From positions 1-5,671 of the forward strand of contig CAMPUL010000038.1 in the NCBI GenBank assembly GCA_946997215.1: 5,671 nt of DNA. The letters are read 5' to 3'. The position numbers and the translations under genes were made by a program. Under the pieces are notes generated by a model, which was given only the letters and a program-made list of their open reading frames with translations, was not told the DNA's origin and searched no databases. This DNA is from Gardnerella vaginalis (GTDB taxonomy: Bacteria > Actinomycetota > Actinomycetes > Actinomycetales > Bifidobacteriaceae). Below, in pieces: positions 1 through 5,671 of the stretch; position 1 is the first letter of the stretch; each line of letters opens with the position of its first letter.

Positions 1-629
1 TATATGTACAAATCCTCAACAAGGTCTTTTACGCGATCCGCATACTTTTCGTGATCTTTTTTAGCCCACGTAGCATCTCGCCTAAGCCCGTGATAATCGT
101 AGAAACTAACATCGCAAGCCGTATCTGTGTGCAAAAAGTAGCGGTTCACTCCGCGGCTGCGCAAATGTTGCATTGTGCGCTTCCACAATCCGCCCCCAAC
201 TCCGTGTCCGCGAGCATCCGGAGAAACAATAAAAAGCTCCAACTCCGCCTGAGTTAAGTCGTTAATATGGCTCATCGCCTCTAACTTGCGCTCAATCTGC
301 CCCATGCCAATCGCAGAATCCAACGCTTTTGCGTGCAAAGAATCGCCTTTGCTAGACATCTTTGCCTCTTGCTCTTCTAGCATCTTCTGCACTTGCTTAA
401 ACAGCACCTTATCTCCGTACACGCGCGCAAGCAAAAGTCCCATAAATTTGCCGTTTATTGTTGCAACAGTTCCGTACGTAGAAGGCTCCAAATAGTGAAG
501 CACAAATCGCCTAGAAAGATTGCGCGAAGCGTCTGCTCCAACAGCATGCGCAATCCCCCATGTGCGCTCGTATTCTTCTACGATTGCGTCAATGTCGTTA
601 ATTTTAACTGGCCGAAACTCAACCGTCAT
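1..629 (-). CDS. GNAT-family N-acetyltransferase (3' end cut off by window edge)
   Basis: This is a predicted acetyl-CoA-dependent acetyltransferase of the GNAT superfamily, probably cytoplasmic; its substrate cannot be told from the sequence. Translation from the ATG at 629-627 gives 209 residues without a stop up to the window edge. The opening residues, MTVEFRPVKINDIDAIVEEY, are a typical GNAT start (first strand and helix). The acetyl-CoA-binding motif A is clear: ELFIVSPDARGHGVGGGL at about residues 131-148, with the R-x-x-G-x-G loop at R140-G145. It is followed by the motif-B-like FYDYHGLRRD at 177-186. Between the strand GLLLARVYGD (64-73) and motif A lies a longer than usual, charged, helix-like segment (about 75-125). 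The ATG has a good ribosome binding site. The gene follows the adnB-like gene on the same strand after 78 bases and could be in the same transcript. I am sure of the family and unsure of the substrate. Confidence 0.88.
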   Translation of the reverse strand, partial: MTVEFRPVKINDIDAIVEEYERTWGIAHAVGADASRNLSRRFVLHYLEPSTYGTVATINGKFMGLLLARVYGDKVLFKQVQKMLEEQEAKMSSKGDSLHAKALDSAIGMGQIERKLEAMSHINDLTQAELELFIVSPDARGHGVGGGLWKRTMQHLRSRGVNRYFLHTDTACDVSFYDYHGLRRDATWAKKDHEKYADRVKDLVEDLYI

Positions 630-707
630 TTTGTCCTTCTTTTACTTTTACCAATTACCAACTTAAATCGGCTATGTTCTACTTTTAGATTATCAAAAAC
701 GCTGATT
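630..707 (-). other. Short intergenic spacer between the adnB-like and GNAT genes
   Basis: These 78 AT-rich bases separate the helicase stop codon (TAA at 710-708) from the GNAT start. Just after the stop, the minus strand has ATCA and TGAT flanking a GCGTTTT core, giving at most a four-base-pair stem, which is too weak to call a terminator. TTGATA is a passable -35 hexamer, but no matching -10 element lies 16-18 bases downstream. The GNAT gene may therefore be read through from the helicase operon or have its own weak promoter; the sequence does not decide between these. Confidence 0.5.
634..640 (-). promoter_or_regulatory. Ribosome binding site of the GNAT gene
   Basis: The minus strand reads AGAAGGA, four bases before the ATG at 629. 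It is a strong Shine-Dalgarno match and supports this start codon. Confidence 0.75.
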
Positions 708-3700
708 TTAAAAAGATGCCTCACTCAAAATCTCGTCGCGCGTTTTACACAACGCGTGTATCTCGCGATTTTCCGCACGCGCCTCACTAACGTAGTAAAG
801 AGTGGCGTCAATGCAGCTTAAATCAACGTTTGTAGCGCGCGCAAGCAGCAGCCTATACCAATCGAGCTGCTCAAGTTTTAGCTGAATATCTTCCGCGCTT
901 TTTGGCCGCTTTCCCGTCTTCCAATCAACGATTGTGTAGAGTTTCGATTCGTCGTTAGTGTCTAATCCTCCTGCAAAAACAGCATCCAAAGTTCCGTTGA
1001 TTATTCTATTTTCAAACTGCGTATTATCGATATTATCGATATTATCGATTTGCATTAAAATCGGCATTTCTGCAGCAAGCGGCACTCGTTTTGCCCAACG
1101 CGATTCTATAAGCCGTTGCTTCCATTCATCTAGTTGAGCGTCTTGAGATTTAACCAAACCCTTAGCAAAGTCCGAATCTTTGCGACTTTGATTAAACTCG
1201 TAAAGAAAATCCTTGCGAGCCTGCGGAATAAATTGCGACTCTAGCAAAGTTCCGCTTTTTACAACCAACTGCCAATTAGCACACTCGGATGCACTAGAAG
1301 GCACTGCAGAGTCTACAAATTGTTGCACCCAAGCGTGGAACATGGTTCCTAAGGATGCATCAATCGATTGCGTTGAAGGGATTGGGCGAATGCACGCCAA
1401 TAGATTGTTGTAAACTCGATTGTTTGCGCGCGCGCTGGCGTTTGCGTTTGCGGAATTTGCAGCAGGCTCAACTCTGCTTATTTTTTGCAACGACGTTACG
1501 TTAAGCCTAGATCCGTTGGAAATCTTTTCCACCTTTTTGGCCAAATCTTCTAGGGAATAATCGCCAGCGGTTTGCGCGGTTAAATCGGCATCTTGAACAA
1601 ATGCTTTTGCGCGGTAGTAAAGGGATTTTTGATGTGATATTAATGAAGATTCGCCACTAAAATCGCCATTTAAATCGCCAGAATCACCTGCAAAATCGCC
1701 ATTAAGCACTTCGCTTTCAACAAGTTTGGCAGATTCTCTAAGAGCGTTCTGCACATTTTCGCTCGAGGCACAAGGCCATTCAAGCACGGGTTCTTTAGCG
1801 CACGAATCGCCTGGAACGGCGACTTTTCCAAACTCCCCCGCAAAATCGCCTGCAAAATCGCCTGCAATAAAGCCAAAAGCGTCTTCATCAGAATCACCAG
1901 AATCCGCAGAATCACCAGCATTTTCCGCCTTGCATCTTTTAACTTCAATCGCACCGTTAAGCGACTTTACAGCCTCCATCGATTCCTTAAGAAACACCGA
2001 AGCCGCGCGCTTTCGCCCATTTTCGCCCGAATCTCCCGAAGTTGCCGAGCCAGTTAAAAGCGCTGCAAACTTTGCGCGCGTAAGAGCCACGTACATAAGG
2101 TGACGCTCATCCATGTGAAGCTGGATTCCGCGCTCCTCGCTTTGCGAAAACGGCATAGAATCAACGCTTTGCTGGGATTTATACGCGTTATACACGCGGC
2201 GCGTTTCTTCACTCAAAAAATCGCCAGCATCCGCAGAATCGCCAGCATCCGCCTCTTGAACAGCCTGCGCAAAATCGCGCAAAGCCTTGATTCTATTGGG
2301 CTTAACCTCGTCAAAAATCTTTTGCACACTATCTAAATCTTGCATTGCTTTTGCTGGGTGCATTGCCTCGCCGCGCGTTACTGTATGCGGAAAATGCGGC
2401 AAAATGTTGGCATCCACGCGCAAAGCCGTAGGCACGCTTGCTGCAAACTCAATCGGTATGCGAGCGCTGGCCTGCCCATTATCATCAATCTTTAAAGAAT
2501 CGCCTTGATTACTTGGAAAAGCACCCTCGTTTAGCCCAACTACAGCAACGGCTGGCCACTGCAAACCCTTTGATTGATGAACCGTCATTAAAACAACTTG
2601 CGCGCTATCGGCATCCGCCCCCAATCCAGATGCTACAGAGCCAGAGCCCGCCTGCGAATCCAGATTTTTTGCCGAATCAATCCAGCTGATTAACCCACGC
2701 AAACTAACGTCTTGCCAATCGCCCATCTCTTGCACATACGTTTCTACAATCGCATTTAGCGAATCAAGTACGCTGTGCATGTCGTTAAGCATTGTTCGAT
2801 TGCTAAAATCCTTGTATTTTAAGGCCGCACCAACAGCAGTGTCAATGTCTACGTTAAGAGCCTCCACAGCCGTTTGCATAACGCTTGTTAGCGAATTTCT
2901 TTGCACGCGATCAACTTTATTTAGGATTTTACTAAGTCGGCTTACGGCAGCGAATGCATGCGCGCTCAGCTTTTCTCGCATTTGGCTAACCCAATAATCG
3001 CCAGCAACCGCAGACTTACCAAAATCCCCAAAATCGCGCATAATCAAATCAGCCAAATACACTCCGCCATAAATATTTATGACTTGCGCCGATATTTCCC
3101 CACTATTTTCCTTATTCCTAAGATTTCGAACAGCACAATCCCACTGACTTCTAGGCAATCCCTCCTCAACAAGACCAGCCGCTGCATACACGTTGTAAAG
3201 ATATTCCGTATTCGCACTATTTGCGATTGATGCCAACACACCCAAATCCGCGGTAGATAGCGCAAAACGAGGAGTGGCAAGAAGACGCATAAGCGAATTG
3301 GAGTCGCTGTGGTCTTGAATCACTCTTAACAGACTTAAAACGTCTTTAACAGCAGGCTTTTCAATAATCGAAGAGTAGCCAACTATGCTCGTGCGAATAC
3401 CAGCATCCTCCAGCTTTTGAGCATATTGTGGCATTTTTGCTTTACTTCTAAAAAGAATCGCAAGTTGCGGTTCGAGCGGATTTTCGCCATATTTTTCAAC
3501 GATTTTTTTAGCAAATCGCACAACTGCATCAATTTCTTCGCTTTGATTTGGCATAAACAACGCGCAAACAGTTCCATTTGGCGCATCATCTTTTGGCTTT
3601 AAAGTTTCCACTTGCACTTCGCGATCGTCAATGCTGCTAAATCTACGACTTGCGTTTTGCGTTGAATTATCGCCATTTTCCGCACGCATCGGCTCGGTTA

Positions 3701-4958
3701 GCGCGTTTGCAACTTTTAGTATAAACAGCGAATTTCTGCGCGTAACAGTTAGCGAATACTTGTTTTGCGCGCTTATGTTAAAGTCTTGTTCAAACTTACA
3801 AAAAGCTCCAGTTGAAGCACCTCTAAACGAGTAGATTGCTTGGAATGGGTCGCCTACTGCCATAACATGCGTGCGACCCCCCTCTACAGCATCAAAACCG
3901 CCATAAAACAGCGTATTTATAAGCATTGCTTGCGTTGTAGAAGTATCTTGATACTCGTCTAAAAGAACTTGCGAATATTGATTCCTGTATTGCGCGCAAA
4001 TCGAAGGAAAATGCGTAACCAAATAATAAGCTGCAATCGTAAAATCGCTAAATTGCGCCATATTTACGCGCTTTTTTTCGGCGTCAAATTGCAAAACAAG
4101 ATCTAGCAAAATGTCTCGTTTTAGGCAAGCGTTGTATAGATTTATGCAAAATTGCAAGCACGAATCATCCCAATATTTTTCGTAATTTTTGCACGCATTC
4201 TTAAATTTTTCTGTAGACGCTTTCGCTACGTCTTGTTCACTCATTCCAGCCGTTTTTTTGACTTTTTTGTATTTTGGAATAGCTGGAGCTTTTGACGCAA
4301 GTGGTGATTCTACTTTTCTATCTGCAATAACATTTTTTAAATGTTTTGCAAACTCATTATTCCACTCGCGTATTTTTTGAACAGCTTGAGGCACGCTTGA
4401 GCACGTTTCGCCTATACTATCTACTCCAATCATCGAGCACGATATTTCGGCACAAAGATTAATAACATCAGCACACAAAGTGTCAAAATCATACAACTTG
4501 CTTAAATTTTTAGCGTGATTTTGAGGATTATCTAAATATTTTCCGATTATACTTTTTATGATTTCCATCGCGCCAGCGTCGCTTAATGGCATTGTGTTTT
4601 GATTAAAGCCAACCAAAAGCCCGTATCTTCTTACGATTGATTGAAAGAACGCGTCATACGTCATAACTTCTGGCTTTAAGAATGACTTTGCTCCGCTTGC
4701 GCTAACCTCCGAAGAAACGCGACTTAGCAATTCCGCAGCAGCTTTATTTGTAAACGTTAAACCCAATATGGACTCTGGTGGAACTTTGCTTTTAATTAAA
4801 TGTATTACGCGGCGAGTCATAGTGTACGTTTTGCCGCTTCCAGCTCCAGCAACAATTAGCACGTCTTGATTAATCGGCGCTTCTATAACGTTTTTTTGCT
4901 CTAAACTCGGAGCACTATTAGGCGTGGATTTTACGGCGCTAACGTTGTTATTGCTCAT
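708..4958 (-). CDS. adnB: AdnB-like UvrD/RecB-family helicase with C-terminal PD-(D/E)XK nuclease domain
   Basis: This is the probable AdnB subunit of the actinobacterial AdnAB helicase-nuclease, which unwinds and resects DNA double-strand breaks for homologous recombination; in mycobacteria AdnB is the lead motor. Numbered from the ATG, the SF1A helicase motifs run in order: Walker A AGAGSGKT (37-44), Ia LTFTNKAAAEL (67-77), II LLDEYQDTS (332-340), III GDPFQAIYSFRGA (369-381), IV-like TVTRRNS (404-410), V LMTVHQSKGLQWP (790-802) and VI RHLMYVALTRAK (952-963, arginine finger candidate R961). A RecB-type nuclease follows: H1208 in MFHAW, D1325 in NGTLDAVF, D1345 and K1347 in VDWKTGK, and QLDWY (1364-1368). 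All catalytic residues appear intact in both halves. The ATG at 4958 is preferred to an in-frame TTG at 4970 because GAAGG lies five bases before it. At 1416 residues it is about 300 longer than mycobacterial AdnB; much of the excess looks like Gly-Asp-rich low-complexity sequence (about 900-1105) and a Lys-rich stretch (about 214-260). The family is certain; the AdnB subunit assignment rests on gene order and the double-domain layout. Confidence 0.92.
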   Translation of the reverse strand: MSNNNVSAVKSTPNSAPSLEQKNVIEAPINQDVLIVAGAGSGKTYTMTRRVIHLIKSKVPPESILGLTFTNKAAAELLSRVSSEVSASGAKSFLKPEVMTYDAFFQSIVRRYGLLVGFNQNTMPLSDAGAMEIIKSIIGKYLDNPQNHAKNLSKLYDFDTLCADVINLCAEISCSMIGVDSIGETCSSVPQAVQKIREWNNEFAKHLKNVIADRKVESPLASKAPAIPKYKKVKKTAGMSEQDVAKASTEKFKNACKNYEKYWDDSCLQFCINLYNACLKRDILLDLVLQFDAEKKRVNMAQFSDFTIAAYYLVTHFPSICAQYRNQYSQVLLDEYQDTSTTQAMLINTLFYGGFDAVEGGRTHVMAVGDPFQAIYSFRGASTGAFCKFEQDFNISAQNKYSLTVTRRNSLFILKVANALTEPMRAENGDNSTQNASRRFSSIDDREVQVETLKPKDDAPNGTVCALFMPNQSEEIDAVVRFAKKIVEKYGENPLEPQLAILFRSKAKMPQYAQKLEDAGIRTSIVGYSSIIEKPAVKDVLSLLRVIQDHSDSNSLMRLLATPRFALSTADLGVLASIANSANTEYLYNVYAAAGLVEEGLPRSQWDCAVRNLRNKENSGEISAQVINIYGGVYLADLIMRDFGDFGKSAVAGDYWVSQMREKLSAHAFAAVSRLSKILNKVDRVQRNSLTSVMQTAVEALNVDIDTAVGAALKYKDFSNRTMLNDMHSVLDSLNAIVETYVQEMGDWQDVSLRGLISWIDSAKNLDSQAGSGSVASGLGADADSAQVVLMTVHQSKGLQWPAVAVVGLNEGAFPSNQGDSLKIDDNGQASARIPIEFAASVPTALRVDANILPHFPHTVTRGEAMHPAKAMQDLDSVQKIFDEVKPNRIKALRDFAQAVQEADAGDSADAGDFLSEETRRVYNAYKSQQSVDSMPFSQSEERGIQLHMDERHLMYVALTRAKFAALLTGSATSGDSGENGRKRAASVFLKESMEAVKSLNGAIEVKRCKAENAGDSADSGDSDEDAFGFIAGDFAGDFAGEFGKVAVPGDSCAKEPVLEWPCASSENVQNALRESAKLVESEVLNGDFAGDSGDLNGDFSGESSLISHQKSLYYRAKAFVQDADLTAQTAGDYSLEDLAKKVEKISNGSRLNVTSLQKISRVEPAANSANANASARANNRVYNNLLACIRPIPSTQSIDASLGTMFHAWVQQFVDSAVPSSASECANWQLVVKSGTLLESQFIPQARKDFLYEFNQSRKDSDFAKGLVKSQDAQLDEWKQRLIESRWAKRVPLAAEMPILMQIDNIDNIDNTQFENRIINGTLDAVFAGGLDTNDESKLYTIVDWKTGKRPKSAEDIQLKLEQLDWYRLLLARATNVDLSCIDATLYYVSEARAENREIHALCKTRDEILSEASF
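1022..1048 (-). repeat. Three exact 9-bp tandem copies in the nuclease domain
   Basis: The plus strand carries TATTATCGA three times in a row without a mismatch. Read on the coding strand this gives Ile-Asp-Asn three times (residues 1304-1312). It lies between the nuclease H1208 motif and the catalytic NGTLDAVF strand. The unit is a multiple of three, so changes in copy number would keep the frame. Confidence 0.9.
1438..1452 (-). repeat. Short hexamer repeat in Ala/Asn-rich linker
   Basis: GCGTTT occurs twice in tandem on the plus strand and is followed by a partial third copy. It encodes part of the Ala/Asn-rich stretch NSANANASARANN (about residues 1168-1180), which looks like a flexible linker just upstream of the C-terminal nuclease domain. 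Confidence 0.5.
1644..1703 (-). repeat. Gly-Asp-rich repeat patch 1 in the helicase-nuclease linker
   Basis: Residues 1086-1105 of the adnB-like product read LNGDFAGDSGDLNGDFSGES, with LNGDF occurring twice. At the DNA level the coding-strand heptamer GGCGATT appears three times in this patch, alongside the one-base variant GGTGATT. It is a low-complexity, acidic, probably disordered segment and is unlikely to be catalytic. Confidence 0.8.
1830..1868 (-). repeat. Gly-Asp-rich repeat patch 2: 12-bp tandem units
   Basis: Residues 1031-1043 read IAGDFAGDFAGEF. The plus strand contains two exact adjacent copies of the 12-mer GCAAAATCGCCT (1840-1863), and a diverged third unit gives AGEF. This is a classic in-frame tandem duplication in the linker after helicase motif VI. 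Confidence 0.85.
1881..1922 (-). repeat. Gly-Asp-rich repeat patch 3: 18-bp period
   Basis: Residues 1013-1026 read NAGDSADSGDSDED. The plus-strand 12-mer CAGAATCACCAG occurs at 1889-1900 and again at 1907-1918, a period of 18 bp or six codons. The segment is very acidic. Confidence 0.75.
2217..2252 (-). repeat. Gly-Asp-rich repeat patch 4: 18-bp tandem duplication between motifs V and VI
   Basis: The 16-mer AATCGCCAGCATCCGC occurs exactly at 2219-2234 and 2237-2252, again with an 18-bp period. It encodes ADAGDSADAGDF (residues 903-914). Unlike the other patches it lies inside the helicase half, between motif V (about 790-816) and motif VI (about 950-971), in a region likely to form a surface loop. 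Confidence 0.85.
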
Positions 4959-5671
4959 TTTTACCTTCAATCACTTCGTAAACAGTGTCCACTTTTTCTG
5001 CACACGCAGGGCAAACGTCTAAACATCTACAATAATTTTTATGATCCGCTTTTGGCTCTACAGCAAAACTTGTTGACTTAACAGCAGCAGCAGCAAAAAA
5101 TACGCGAGATATCATCATAAGCGACCATTTTGCACGCATTGGCAAACCTACAAAATCCGCCCACGCACTTTGACTTACGCCTTGCGCAGGATTTTGAGCA
5201 TCAATGCTTGGAAGATCGTAAAGTCGATTATTGTTAGAATATCTGTAACGACTTGTGATTTCACTAGCGCTTAGCGAGCCATCCTCATCAAACAGCGAAG
5301 GCTGACAAATGTTCTCTGCAACGCCATTATCTTGCGCAGGAGAATCCTTGTACACAACGTGGAACAGCGCACTTCGCGCGATTTTTGTGTGCTTAAGCTT
5401 TAGCAATTGCTCATAGTCTTTATTATTTTCTGAGCAAAAAACAATTCCAAGCTGATAACAAATAAGCTGCAAATCGTTAAAAACTTGCTGTGTTTTAGGA
5501 ACTTTTCCTGTTTTATAGTCGATTAGGCGAATTTGTTGCGTGTTGTCGTTTAACTTTCTAAGTTCCATGCGGTCGATTCGCCCCTTGATTCTAACTCGCA
5601 AATCGCATGAGCCGCCATTAGGCCATCCGCCTACCAAAAATCCCATTATTGAATAAAGATCTTCCACGCTT
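4948..5671 (-). CDS. adnA: AdnA-like helicase-nuclease subunit, C-terminal nuclease part only (5' end outside window)
   Basis: This is the C-terminal portion of a RecB/AddB-type PD-(D/E)XK nuclease, most likely the AdnA subunit, whose N-terminal helicase would lie beyond the right edge. The frame is open through the last full codon (5670-5668). A GTG at 5667-5665 could be mistaken for a start but is simply internal. Counting from that GTG, the nuclease motifs are KGRIDRMEL (28-36, metal-binding D32), RLIDYKTGK (47-55, D50 and K52) and QLICY (67-71, the Q-x-x-x-Y motif). About 130 residues without an obvious motif follow, then a cysteine cluster at C213, C215, C219 and C222 just before the end. 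Mycobacterial AdnA has an iron-sulfur subdomain associated with its nuclease, so the cluster supports AdnA rather than AdnB identity. The upstream histidine motif of the nuclease is not visible here. It overlaps the downstream adnB-like gene by 11 bases. Confidence 0.85.
   Translation of the reverse strand, partial: SVEDLYSIMGFLVGGWPNGGSCDLRVRIKGRIDRMELRKLNDNTQQIRLIDYKTGKVPKTQQVFNDLQLICYQLGIVFCSENNKDYEQLLKLKHTKIARSALFHVVYKDSPAQDNGVAENICQPSLFDEDGSLSASEITSRYRYSNNNRLYDLPSIDAQNPAQGVSQSAWADFVGLPMRAKWSLMMISRVFFAAAAVKSTSFAVEPKADHKNYCRCLDVCPACAEKVDTVYEVIEGKNEQ
4964..4968 (-). promoter_or_regulatory. Ribosome binding site deciding the adnB-like start
   Basis: The minus strand reads GAAGG, five bases before the ATG at 4958-4956. 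The site lies inside the last codons of the upstream gene, whose stop is TAA at 4950-4948, so the coding regions overlap by 11 bases. This arrangement implies translational coupling. An in-frame TTG at 4970 overlaps the upstream side of the same site and so cannot use it, which makes it the poorer start. Confidence 0.7.

Noticed and set aside
690..712. Possible rho-independent terminator after the adnB-like stop codon
   Set aside because: Only a four-base-pair AT-rich stem can be drawn, and no T-run follows it on the transcribed strand.
1670..1954. A 94-codon minus-strand frame within the adnB-like gene
   Set aside because: It is an alternate-frame reading of the Gly-Asp repeat region; its Leu/Ile-rich repeats come from the DNA repeats and it has no family resemblance.
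1644..2252. Possible CRISPR array suggested by recurring ATCGCC words
   Set aside because: The copies are short, irregularly spaced, in frame with an intact helicase gene, and lack spacer-like unique intervals of uniform length.
51..4380. Numerous plus-strand open frames of 60-142 codons
   Set aside because: All but a short part of one lie antisense to the three minus-strand genes, show no recognisable domain, and their low-complexity composition mirrors the opposite strand.
5082..5093. Four CAG triplets on the plus strand, encoding four alanines in the adnA-like protein
   Set aside because: Four triplets are too few to stand out from chance in an alanine-rich helix; recorded only for completeness.
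5665..5667. GTG as a start codon for the right-hand gene
   Set aside because: The frame is open beyond it to the window edge, there is no Shine-Dalgarno sequence to be seen, and the nuclease domain would lack its upstream histidine motif, so the gene is partial rather than starting here.

Overview
The window looks like a chromosomal segment from a low-GC actinobacterium. The protein architecture is the actinobacterial AdnA/AdnB double-strand-break resection pair, while the codons are much more AT-leaning than in mycobacteria or streptomycetes. A member of the Bifidobacteriaceae such as Gardnerella would fit, but this is inferred from gene content and base composition only.

All genes lie on the minus strand, so they read from right to left. 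From the right edge: (1) 4948-5671, the C-terminal part of an AdnA-like subunit, entering from outside the window. It carries a PD-(D/E)XK nuclease core and a terminal cysteine cluster. (2) 708-4958, a complete 1416-residue AdnB-like subunit with a UvrD/RecB-type (SF1A) helicase followed by a second PD-(D/E)XK nuclease domain. Its ATG lies 11 bases inside the end of the upstream gene and has a Shine-Dalgarno sequence, so the two are almost certainly co-transcribed and translationally coupled. (3) After a 78-base gap without a convincing terminator or promoter, 1-629, a GNAT-family acetyltransferase missing its C-terminus at the left edge.

The two helicase-nuclease subunits are expected to form one heterodimer that loads on DNA ends, unwinds them and trims the strands to start recombinational repair. 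The acetyltransferase has no evident link to this beyond proximity.

No unknown defence or mobile system, RNA gene, CRISPR array or insertion sequence is visible. The unusual content is inside the AdnB-like gene. It is about 300 residues longer than mycobacterial AdnB as I recall it. Several Gly-Asp-rich in-frame repeat patches sit around helicase motif VI and in the linker to the nuclease. They are built largely from one recurring heptamer, GGCGATT on the coding strand. There is also an exact 9-bp triplication inside the nuclease domain and several seven-A tracts. The plus strand shows no credible gene.
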